Source: Zygnema cylindricum (Eukaryota; Streptophyta; Zygnematophyceae; Zygnematales; Zygnemataceae). Taken from it: a stretch of DNA of 62,000 nucleotides. A model generated the notes under the pieces. That model ran no database searches and had not been told where the DNA came from. It saw nothing but the letters and a program-made list of their open reading frames with translations. Each line of letters opens with the position of its first letter. Position 1 is the first letter of the stretch. The DNA is taken from assembly GCA_037447655.1 (NCBI GenBank), contig JBBHKE010002252.1:38142-100141 (forward strand), given 5' to 3'. Position numbers and translations under genes: made by a program. This document shows, one piece after another, positions 33,411 to 43,287 of this stretch.

Positions 33411-34576
33411 TGTTTTAAAAAGTTAGTTTCGTGCGTACGCGACATTTTGTGCGCACGCGACGTTCATGCGTAAATTATTATCGGAAGTAATGTGGTGGTA
33501 CGAATGGAGGTTCGAATGGATTTGCGGATTGGGGGGTAAGTTATACGATCGAAATTAAAGGGACGTGAGGAACTATTTGAGTGGTGTGTAATGCGGTGAG
33601 AAATGGACGGCGGATCGCGAAGCGATCCGATCCGAAATATTTGAAATGTTGAAAAATGATGTCGCTCGTACGAAACATAATGCGACATGCGCATTTATGG
33701 AAAAAGGACGCCGCAAGTACGGAGCGTCTTATTTGGCAAGTGGACGTGAATGCGTTTCGCGACGTCACGAGATATTTGACGACTCACGTGGATTTCGTTT
33801 GGATTTTGTTGCCACGCGGAATCGCGTCAATCACACAATGCTTATTTTTGGACGACCCGGATTCTTTGAATAAATTCAAGGAATCTCGTTGAGTGACGTA
33901 GCGTGACTCAACATACGATTTTGTGAGATTGTGTGTACGTATAAATATTTGGTCGAACATTGTTTTGTCTTTTTGTGTATTAAGTATTAGTGTAGGTTTA
34001 CTCACTTTGACATACCTTGAAGTATTCGGGTATACCAACATTATTAGAGGTAGCTGGTAGACAGCGTACGGCTGGTATGCCTCCGTACATTCAGCAGTAA
34101 GCTCTTGTATATATTTGTAGGACTTTGTCATTTTAGGACTTAGGAACCTTTTGGACCAAAAACTGTTTATGGTTATTTTTGGTAATTTTATCTGAGGATT
34201 ACTCTCAGATCTGTTGGCAGAATTGTCTGAAATTCTGTATGTGTGTTCCTCTATATACTGTTAATATTGTCACAGATTTGCAGGCCTATTGTGTGCCTGG
34301 TCTGTGTTTTAATTCATTCTGAAGTTAGTCTGTTTTATCAAAGTTCTGGCACACTGTTTTTCTGCAACTTTGACTAGATGGTGTGATCACTCTGTTCATT
34401 ATTTTTGTCTGAAACTTTGTGAGGTTATTTTTTAGCCTAGAAACTACCTGTGTTTGTAGTTTCAGCTTGTTTTGATATTTTTGTAGAATTCTGTGTTGAT
34501 TCAAAGTAGGCTGTTTTTGGGTAGTCTGTGGTGCTTCCGAGGGTGAATCCATGGCTAGAAATGGCTATGGACAACA
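33411..34576 (+). repeat. F 5' LTR (about 1166 bp)
   Basis: The right end is fixed by the PBS. The left end is a best guess (tgttttaaaa or tgttgtttta). It contains CpG-rich tttcgtgcgtacgcg palindromic sequence near the left end, as in H2, and TTTTGT-rich sequence to the right. Confidence 0.65.
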
Positions 34577-35330
34577 GGTTATGGGCCCACGCCCATGGCT
34601 ACCCATACTGGATGAATCTTACTTACCTATATTTGATGGATCTGGCTATTACCGCTGGAGGAGTATTATGGAGAGCTACTTCAAGTTGAGGAAGCTGATG
34701 GATGTGGTGGATGGAACATGTGCCGAATCATCCGCTGGATGGGAGGAGAAAAACCTTGAGTGTTTGAGAATTATTAAGTTGTCTTTGACTAAGGATCTGG
34801 TAATGACTTATATTGATCTGAAAAGTTCAGCTGTACTATGGAAGTACTTAGAACGTATGCATCAAAAGACTTCTTTAAATCATTGGATTAATAGTGCTAT
34901 CAAAATAATTGGATATGAGTATGCAGGTGGTAGTATGCTGAATTACTGTATTGGTCTACAAGTTTTGTTTGTAGAAAATGCTTTGGCAGGAGGAAACTTT
35001 ACAGATGTTCAACAAGCTCTTTTGTTAATGAGAGGCCTACCAATTGAATATAAAAGTGCATTTGATAGATTGGCTAGGATTGATAAAAGGGATTGGAAAT
35101 TAACTCTTGCAATCAGAATTGTTTTAGAAGAAGAGGCTATTTAAGAGGCCATAAAAGATAGGGGGAATTATCAGGATGTTAGATCACAGTTTTAGAAAAA
35201 TAGAAAAAATTGTAAATTAGATCATTGTTTTTATTGTAATGATTGAGGGCATACCTTCAGAGTATGTCCATCATTTAAAAGTGCATGTCTCACAAGAAAT
35301 TTCAGAGAAGGGTGGGACAACAAACGAGTT
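34551..35330 (+). pseudogene. F gag (copia type)
   Basis: ATG 34551 lies in the LTR and gives MARNGYGQQV, then through the PBS MGPRPWLPILDESYLPIFDG. The gag-polypeptide pattern follows: YYRWRSIMESYFKLRKLMDV, LECLRIIKLSLTKDLVMTYI, SAVLWKYLERMHQKTS, LRGLP-type LMRGLPIEYKSAFDRL. After stops at 35142 and 35193 a CCHC knuckle is readable with an internal TGA (CFYCND-stop-GHTFRVC, about 35225-35268). Divergent from A/B/C gags. Confidence 0.8.
34577..34589 (+). other. primer-binding site of F
   Basis: ggttatgggccca, the same 13 bases as in A, B, C and X. Confidence 0.88.
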
Positions 35331-35719
35331 CGGCCCGCTACACAAAGGCAACATAATGCATTTACTAATCCGAGGAAATATTGTGAAGACAAAAAGGTTA
35401 CACCTTCTTTCGAGAAATTTGTTTATTTTCCGACTGTCATTTTTGGAAATATGGAGAACGGGGACAAAGGGGGAAAACGTATTGTCACCGAAGATGGTAT
35501 GGAGGAAAAGGAGATAAAAAAGGACGCGGATTTTGAAACTTTTTCTGGTGACAGATTGGTGAGTGAAAAATGCTTACAAGAGGGAGAATTAAGTGAAGTA
35601 AAAGGAGTTGGAGGAAGAGATGGGGAAGTGATACTGGAATTGAAAAATAATGTGGATGTGGAATCCAATGACCTTAGAGAAGGAGAGAGGAAACATGTTC
35701 AAAAAATTGGTGTAAGAGA

Positions 35720-36210
35720 GGGAGTTTGCAATATTGGTGTCATGCCGCATCTCGTCGGCTGTTTTAGTTGTTTATATTTAGGTGTTAAGACAGGCGGCCG
35801 CCACACTAATTTATATTTGGGTGTTATTTGGGTTTCGCAGGACCGTACATACCCACATTTCGCGTTCGCGTCAACGTACAATTTTTACTTCGCCGTACGC
35901 GTCGATCGTACGTATTTTTTTTTGGCCGTAATATGCGCCAACGACAACTTGTACCGTACTTAATTATATTTTCCGGATTTTCCCCCGACGACACATTTCC
36001 GAATTTACGTTGGTACAAATAAACTTACCGTACCATAGATATCTTCGCGATTTCCGCCGACGGTGGATTCGATTATTTTACGTCGACCGTACGACTTACA
36101 CTACCCAAAATTCCCGCGACTACAAATTGGACCGTACCTTCGGTCCTACCGTACCTAATTTCATTTCCCAAAATCCCGACCGACGATAATTTTTAATCGT
36201 TTCGTGTGAA
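35720..36210. other. unassigned sequence with CCGTAC/GTACGG motifs
   Basis: About 490 bases between the F interior and the MITE end, with many ccgtac/gtacgg motifs also common in the copia LTRs. No gene recognised. Confidence 0.4.
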
Positions 36211-36250
36211 GTACACCGCCAATCGTTATTAGCGTGTAAGTTTTTTTAGC
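36211..36250 (+). mobile_element. fragment of TA-type MITE (one end)
   Basis: tacaccgccaatcgttattagcgtgtaagtttttttagcg matches the left TIR of the MITE at 9210. The other end is not seen; the right LTR of F begins right after it. Confidence 0.6.
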
Positions 36251-36297
36251 GTATATGTCTGAAACTTTGTGAGGTTATTCCAAATCTTAGATACTAT

Positions 36298-36492
36298 CTG
36301 TTGATGTAGTTTCAGATTGTTTTGTTATTTTTGTAGAATTCTGTGTTGATTCAAAGTAGGCTGTGTTGATGTAGTTTCAGATTGTTTTGTTATTTTTGTA
36401 GAATTCTGTGATGATTCAAAGTAGGCTGTGTTGATGTAGTTTCAGATTGTTTTGTTATTTTTGTAGAATTCTGTGTTGATTCAAAGTAGGCT
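36298..36492 (+). repeat. 61-base tandem repeat, three copies, in F LTR
   Basis: Unit: tgttgatgtagtttcagatt through gaattctgtgttgattcaaagtaggctg. Three nearly identical copies. The left LTR has a single diverged version. Confidence 0.9.
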
Positions 36493-36602
36493 GTTTTTGG
36501 GTAGTCTGTGGTGCTTCCGAGGGTGAATCCATGGCTAGAAATGGCTATGGACAATAACAAGATCCACCGTCATCATAGGAATCAGAAGACGGAGAAAGCA
36601 TC

Positions 36603-37330
36603 GTGATGGAAAAAGGGAAAGAAAAAGAGAAATCCACACCTATAGCAACCGGATCTGCTTTCATGTCTCCTTTTCCGAGGAATGAGGAGAATGATATCGA
36701 TACTTGGGTCTACAACAACATGGCAGCCAAGCATTTTATCCTCCGTCATCTCACACAAGGACTCGCTGGTCTTCATTTACAGGTGGAAAGGGCATCCGAT
36801 CTGTGGGATGCGCTTATAGAGATGTACCGTAGCGGTACTATTCAGGAACAGAAGCTAGCAGACCAAAGGATCAATGGATACTTTCACAAAGGAGAGAAGA
36901 TGCTCGATTTTTGCAATGAGCTGGCTATACTTTCCATGGAGTTAGAGTGTGACGGAAAAGTAGAAACCGATAAGGCAAAGGTACATTGTTTACTCATAAA
37001 ACTACCCAATGAGTATGAGAACATTGTAAACCGGGTACAGGATCTACCGGACTCCAGGTGGGTATGGAATTCAGTAGTTGTTATGATTCTCGTCCGAGAG
37101 AATACAATCGAAATCCGAAGGGGAGTTAAGAACGGACAAGCCTTGGCGTTGGAGCAAGTTGGAGAAACAAAGATTCACGAAAACCCCTTAGAAGTCATGG
37201 AGGGGAAGACCTGAAAAATCAATCCGATGAATCCGGAACGAGGGGACTAAAGGGGCTTTGTCACTTTTGTAACAAACCCGGGCATTACATGGCAGAATGC
37301 ACCAAACTGACCGAGCTTTGGATAAAGGAG
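36603..37330 (+). pseudogene. E gag (C-terminal part, with zinc knuckle)
   Basis: Frame from about 36603 with DTWVYNNMAAKHFILRHLTQ, EMYRSGTIQEQKLADQRING, FHKGEKMLDFCNELAILSME and LPNEYENIVNRVQDLPDSRW, matching C, A and B. A frame change near 37200 leads to knuckle CHFCNKPGHYMAEC (37258-37300). The N-terminal third found in B is absent. Confidence 0.88.
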
Positions 37331-40300
37331 GGGCAAACCGGGGGTCAAACACGAGGGAAGAAAAAGGTACTTGTCACACAGGTACTAGAGGAGGAATCCG
37401 ATGAGGAGGACGACAAACTTCTTTTGGATGAGGAGTTGGAGGCAAAAACAGAAGTCGAAATTCCACGAAAGCAGAAATGTGCTTTCGGTGGACTGAAAGG
37501 TGAAGGAGGCTGGATTGTGGATGCAGGTGCATCTATGCACATGTGCAAAGATAAGCATCTGTTTACTAAGCTGAGAAAGATCCCTACAGTAGAGATTGAA
37601 TATGGGGATGGGAGGGTAGTGACCATTACTTATGTAGGATCGGTAGATCTGAAAGTCTTAGTGGAGGGAAAAACCTCAATAGTTACGTTCTCCGATGTAT
37701 TGTTTATTCCGGAGTTAAACAAGAATCTTATCTCTACGTCTGTATTAGATGATAAAGGATTTGAAACTAGCACCAGAAAAGGAGTCTTTACAGCTAGCTT
37801 TGAGGAAGATGTGTATTTCACTACTGAGAAAGGTAGCCAAGGAATGTTCACGCTTGCTTTAAGTAATGAAAAACTCAAACTTTACTATGGTGGTGTCAAT
37901 GATATTATGTTGTGGCATAAGAGACTTGGGCACGTGAATCTAGAAAAGTTAAGAGAAATGAAAAAGTTGGGAGTAGTTGAAGGAATACGCTTTGGGGAAA
38001 ATGATAATGTGAGTGATTGCAGTGGGTGTGCTCAAGGTAAAGCACACAGATTACCATTCCCAAAGGAAGCAACTTATATAGGAGAAAAAGTTCTTGATTT
38101 GGTACACACGGACATTTGGGGACCGGCGAGAACGCCATCACCTGGAGGCAAAAGATTTATGCTAACCATTACTGATGATTGGTCCCAGTACTCCCGAGTA
38201 TACTTTCTGAAAAATAAATCAGAAACTCTAGAGTATTTCAAACAATATAAGGCATGGGTCGAGAAACTTCACGAGACCTAAATAAAGAGAGTAAGAAGTG
38301 ACAATGGAGGAGAAAATACCTCTAATCAGTTTGAAGAGTTCTTAAGGGAGGATGGTGTTCAACATCAAAAGACAGTTCCAGAAAACCCGGAACAGAATGG
38401 TGTTGCCGAGAGATTGAATAGGACACTAAATGATAGTGCACGGAGTATGTTGTCACATAAAAGGATAGGAAAACGATTTTGGGCAGAAGTTATGAATTGT
38501 GCAAATTATTTGAGAAACAGAGTTCTAACTTCAGCGGTGAAAGGCCAAACTCCATATGAGAAATGGACCGGCCGAAAACCAGATCTATCTCATTTAAAGG
38601 TTTTTGGTAGTAAAGTCTTCAGTTTAGATACAGATAAATCAAACTGTAAACTAGATCCTAAAGGGAAACCAGGATACTTGCTAGGATATGATGAGGATGT
38701 AAAAGGGTATAGAGTATATGATCTAAAGAGAGAAGATATAATCTTAGTTAAACATCTGGTAGCTATGGATGAAGGGAAGTCGGTAGATCCCTTTAAATCC
38801 TCAAAACAAGTCAGAATCAGAGTTGAGTCAGAAAATTCTGATGACTTTCATCTTCCTAACTATCCGGGTTTTCAAGAAGACGATACTCTTCCAGGCTCAG
38901 ATGATATCCTTGCAGATTCAAAACATACAGAGAAAAAATTGAACTTGGAAACGCCAATGACACAAGCGGAAGACGTGGTGGAAACTGATATGGATCCGAG
39001 GGACACGGGAGAAGCCGTGGTGAATCGAAAGAATCCACGAGAACCATCTATTCCAGCCGTAGATTTTGAGGGAGGGAGAAGAAGCAGCAAAGGGCTTCAA
39101 GAGAAACAAGTTAATAACAAGGTAACTAAACTATCTCACCCGGATGAACCTCAAACATATGAAGAGGCAATGAACTGTACGGAAAGAAACCGGTGGAAGA
39201 CGGCCATCAATGAAGAGATGACTTTCATCATGGCGGCTGATACATGGGAGCTGGTGGACTGTCCACCCGATAGAAAACCAATTGGATGTAAGTGGGTTTT
39301 CAAACTAAAACTGAATCCGGACAATACAGTTGAGCGGTATAAGGCTCAATTAGTGGCGAAAGGTTTTACTCAGAATGAAGGAATAGACTACGAAGAAACC
39401 TTCGCTCCGCTCGTCAGATTTCCCTCGGTCCGAATACTTCTCAGTGTGGCAGCTGTAGAAGACATGGAAGTCCACTAGATGGACATAAAGACAGCGTTCC
39501 TATATGGAGAACTAGAGGAGGAGATCTTCATGCCACAACCGGAAGGATTCGTGGAACAATGAGAGGAAAGTAAGGTATGAAGGCTTATCAAATCTCTCTA
39601 TGGTTTGAAACAGGCGCCCAGACAGTGGAACAAGAAACTTGATGAGTTCCTTACCAGTCTGGGATACTTTCGCATCAGTTTAGACCATTCAATTTATGTT
39701 TTTGAAGATGAGGAAGGTGTCATCTTCATTGCAATTTACGTTGATGATCTTCTTGTTCTAAGTAAGTCATTAAAGAAAATTAACAAATTAAAAACAGATC
39801 TAAAGGGAAGATTCGAAATGAAAGATATGGGGGAGGCTAGATATATTCTGGGAATACAAGTAGAGAGAGATAGGAAAAAGAGGATAATTAGACTAACTCA
39901 GAAAGAGGCAATTGGAAACATGCTGGAAAAGTTTCAGATGAACAAAGCCAATAGTTGCACGACTCCCATGGATCTAAATAAGGGAAGTGAGGGGAGTGAG
40001 GAAGGAGACATATTAATTCTAGATGATAAATTATCTCTTGAAGAAAAGAAGTTTATGCAGACTATTCCATACAGACAGGTAGTGGGCAGTCTGAAATATT
40101 TTATGAATTGTACCAGACCGGATTTGGCAGCAGTTGTAGGAGTGCTAAGTAGGAGTATGAATGCTCCTACCAAAAGGGAATGGGAAGCAGCAAAAAGGGT
40201 CCTCAAATATCTCATTGGTACTAGGGATCTATGGCTGCATTTGGGTGGGGAAAACACTGACATCACCACTTCGAGTGATGCCAGTTGTGGGGATGCTCCG

Positions 40301-40732
40301 ATGAAAAGATGTACATCTGGATATGTGTTGTATGTGGGGAATGGTGCTTGTTGCTGGAGCAGTAAGCAGTAAAAGGTCATTGCTCAGTCTACCATGGAGG
40401 GAGAGTATATGGTCTCTTGCTTTGCTGTGAGGGAATTGATGTGGGTCAAATCCTTGCTTGGTGAATTAGGGCATCTTAAGAGTGGAATTCAGAAAATATT
40501 TTGAGATAATGAAGCAGCAATTGCAAATGCTGCAAATCCCAAACATCATTTTAAAGCAAAACACATGGACATCTGACTTATCATTGTTAGGGAAAAGGTG
40601 GAGAACAAAATAATATGTATAGAATACAGACAAGACAGCGAGATGGTGGCAGACATGATGACTAAGCGTGTACCTTCTCCTAAATTATTTTTTTGCAGAG
40701 AGAGATGTGGACTTAAAATTAAAAGTGACTAG
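37289..40732 (+). pseudogene. E pol polyprotein: protease, integrase, RT, RNase H (seven in-frame stops)
   Basis: One reading frame carries, in order: protease WIVDAGASMHMC (DAG instead of the usual DSG, Asp kept); integrase zinc finger HKRLGH..CSGC; integrase core Asp, Asp and Glu in VHTDIWG, RSDNGGEN and ENPEQNGVAERLN; RT with WELVDCPPDRKP, VAKGFTQNEG, MDIKTAFLYGELEEE, LYGLKQAPRQW, catalytic AIYVDDLLVLS and LGIQVERD; RNase H with TDITTSSDASCGD, then DNEAAIANAANPKH. Stops interrupt at 38279 (TAA), 39476 (TAG), 39560, 39578 (TGA), 40370 (TAA), 40502 and 40574 (TGA). Most are explained by C-to-T or G-to-A changes. Would copy and integrate the element if intact; dead as it stands. Confidence 0.93.
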
Positions 40733-40745
40733 GAAATAAGGAGAG

Positions 40746-41740
40746 TGTTGAAATTAAAGGTATTTCCTAGGTTATTTAAATGATTTAAATAAGAGCAGGA
40801 AAAAGCAGAGGCAGCCTGCTTCTAACTTCTCTCTCTAGCTCCCATACTTTTCGTAGTCACCGAAGGCTCGAGAGGAAGCTACAGCCTTGGCTGCCTATGC
40901 TCCTTCTAGAGTCAGAAGGCAGATCCTTGGCAAACTTACCAAAAGGATTGACGGACCTAGGATTTGATCCTGGTGCCTACCATCCGTCAAAGTAGGCGTT
41001 AGTCTTGCCCTGTAGTCTAAGACCAATGCTGAAGTATATAGGGTACGATAACTACTTAAAGATGACGAAATAGAGAAGTTCGATTTATTGACAAACTGAC
41101 CACAATCACACAAACATAGTTAAAATAGAATTACACTGGAAATGTAGTACTTGTATTTTAAACGGCTATAAATTAAGGCCGACATCAATCTAACGACGGA
41201 GAAAGAAGTCGGCATCGGGGAATGGTTGATTTGGCGGTTTGCGGTTATAACCACAACAGGTGACACGTGGCAGCATGACATTGGATAACGCCATCTCCGA
41301 GACACACTATGGCGAACCCAGATATGGCAGGCGTCTTCTTTCTGGCCATATCGTACAATGGCCGTACATAAAGTAATTCGGACCAAGTACCTTTCTATAC
41401 TATACACTCAATTGATTGGCTCCGTACATCAATAGGAGGGGGTTTAGAGAGGGGTTTAGGACTTAGAAAATTAGAGGTAGCCGCCTCTCTCTTAGAGAGC
41501 TTTTGTATAAAAGGGTCATCTTCCACCATTGATAATTAACTGCTCAGGGGAGCAAATTCAAGGATTCTTTTTGTGGAAAACTCACGGGAGTAAGCCTTTC
41601 CAAGGGGTGCAGTTTGGTCAGTCTATATTCTGTCAGGGTGTCAGCAATATTCAGACAAAGCTTAAAAAAAAAATGAGGTTATCCTAGAGGCTTCTAGCAT
41701 GCTGCCTACTCTGAGTACCTATAGAGGTCTCAAAGTTGCA
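40746..41740 (+). repeat. E 3' LTR (995 bp)
   Basis: tgttgaaattaaagg...caaagttgca. It has an antisense tRNA-like module (40950-41030), inverted CCAAT gattggc (about 41414), TATAAAA (41506-41512) and a variant R hairpin actcacgggagt (41580-41591). Confidence 0.9.
40950..41030 (-). other. tRNA-like module in E LTR, antisense
   Basis: Minus strand: actacagggcaagactaacgcc and B-box-like ggatcaaatcc (40960-40970) within a cagga/tcctg-type stem and an outer ttgacgg/ccgtcaa-type pairing. Confidence 0.55.
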
Positions 41741-42097
41741 CTAGGTTGTCGTCCATTTAGGGAGAATGGCGTAGCATTCGTAGACGGGTATATCGCAGTG
41801 TTATACGCCACCTCAATTGCTGTTAAATGGTCCACCCAATTCGTTTAGTGCACCGAGACATAAGCCCGCAACGCTTCCTCCTGAGTTCAATTTACCCTTT
41901 CAGTCTGACCATCGGTTTCAGGGTGGTAAGCTGTGGACATGGCCAACTGCGTGTCACACAGCGCAAATAAATTCCGCCAAAAGTGGCTCACGAATTTGCG
42001 ATCGCGTTCGTTGACGATCCTCTTCGGAAGTCCGTGATGGCGGAATATTTCTCGAAAGAATAAGTCTGCGATATCTCGTGCTGTGGTTGTGGTGGAC
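41741..42097 (-). pseudogene. G3 integrase, C-proximal part of the core
   Basis: Minus strand: ARDIADLFFREIFRHHGLPK, RIVNERDRKFVSHFWRN and STAYHPETDGQTERVN, the chromovirus/gypsy integrase core with the second Asp and the catalytic Glu region; two stops follow (about 41863 and 41833). It continues the integrase frame interrupted at 47536 after passing elements S3 and B. The left end is cut by element E. No chromodomain is reached. Confidence 0.92.
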
Positions 42098-42292
42098 TGT
42101 CGATATTTGAGTATTTTCTAGGTCTGTATTAGGATAGAAAAAGAGCTGAGGCGGTCTGCCTCTAACTCCCCTATCCAAGCCCCCACACTTGTTGTAGTCA
42201 CTGAAGGCTGGATAGGGAGCTAGAGCCATGGCTGCCTAGGCTCTCTAGAGAAGACAGGGGGTGAATTAGGTAGACTTACCAAAAGTTAGTTG

Positions 42293-42365
42293 ACGGACCC
42301 AGGAATTGATCCTGGTACCTGCCGTCCGTCAATCCGCATTAGCCGTTAGCTCTAGCCGTTAAGTC
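42293..42365 (-). other. tRNA-like module in B 5' LTR, antisense
   Basis: Minus strand: cttaacggctagagctaacggc (A-box-like) and ggatcaattcc (B-box-like, 42302-42312). The B-box hairpin ccagga/tcctgg is enclosed by an outer 9-bp stem ttgacggac/gtccgtcaa. Confidence 0.6.
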
Positions 42366-42513
42366 TAGGACTGATATTACGATATATAGGGTTTGATAAA
42401 TATATAAATCTTTATATGTAGATAAATCCGTTTAACGGCTTATAGATACTTTGTACATAGATACAGTTTGATTTAGTACGAAGTACGGTATGTGGACAGA
42501 ACGGATACCGCGC

Positions 42514-42568
42514 ATTTGTTTCGATAGCGAAACAAATACCGCGCATTTGTTTCGATAGCGAAACGAAT
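42514..42568. promoter_or_regulatory. doubled LTR palindrome in B
   Basis: atttgtttcg-atag-cgaaacaaat (perfect 10-bp stem) followed after 7 bases (accgcgc) by a second, one-mismatch copy. The same pair is at 45691-45745 in the 3' LTR. Confidence 0.8.
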
Positions 42569-43287
42569 ACCGTGCGTCGAATTTCAGCGGCTAGGATTAT
42601 AGCCGGTTTTGATCGGACGGCCGCGATAGGCGCCACGATCACGAAAATGTACTTTTGGCGTTTTACGGTCTTTGCCACCTCAGATAACACGTGGCATAAT
42701 AACATTTGATTACGGGAATTCCGGAGATTACAGGAACTAATCCTGATTTGACACGTGTCGACATTTTGGCCATGTCGTACAATGGCCGTACAGAAAATAC
42801 ACCGGCACCTGTACTTTTCTGTACGATACAGTAATTTGATTGTTGCCGTACTTTAGTAGATAGAGTTTTAGAGAGGGAATAGGACTTAGAAAATTTTGGG
42901 TAGGCAGCTGCCTCTCCCAGAGAGCACTATGTATAAATGGCAAACTTTGGCCAGCCATATCAATCAATTTAATTGACCATTCTTAGTGATTCTTTTTGCT
43001 GCGCACTCAGGGGAGTCCACGCTACACACGGGCGTAGTCGGTCAGAGTTTTTGTTTGCCACGGTGGCTGCATTTATAAGGGAAAGTCAAAGTGGGTGAAT
43101 GTGTCCAAATCTCATATTCTAACTTTGCATTTTGTGGTGGAACTGACCACACAGAAAGTGTTATTTCATAGGGGTGAATCTATATTGGGATTGTGACTGT
43201 CAAGGGGTCAGTCATTTGGGTTTATATTAACTTGGAGTCGGCACTATCTAGATTAGCTTCTTTTGGATCTGCATACTCTGAGGGCCA

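Larger units (their letters stand above)
33411..36552 (+). mobile_element. F: copia element with gag fragment, LTR-flanked
   Basis: The left LTR runs from about 33411 (tgttttaaaaagttag) to 34576 (gacaaca), followed by PBS 34577-34589 (ggttatgggccca). A gag frame follows, then rearranged sequence. The last 300 bases of the LTR recur at 36250-36552, ending ggctatggacaa. The right LTR copy is 5' truncated at a MITE end and carries a tandem triplication. No pol genes are found. Confidence 0.75.
36553..41740 (+). mobile_element. E: copia element, 5' truncated, with full pol and 3' LTR
   Basis: Gag without its N-terminus, protease, integrase, RT and RNase H are all present in order, then PPT aaataaggagag (40734-40745) and a 995-bp 3' LTR (40746-41740). 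The left edge is a junction with the end of the F LTR; the 5' LTR and PBS are missing. The right flank is chromovirus integrase (G3), with candidate TSD ctagg at 41741-41745 that cannot be checked because the 5' side is lost. This is the best-preserved pol of the group. Confidence 0.92.
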
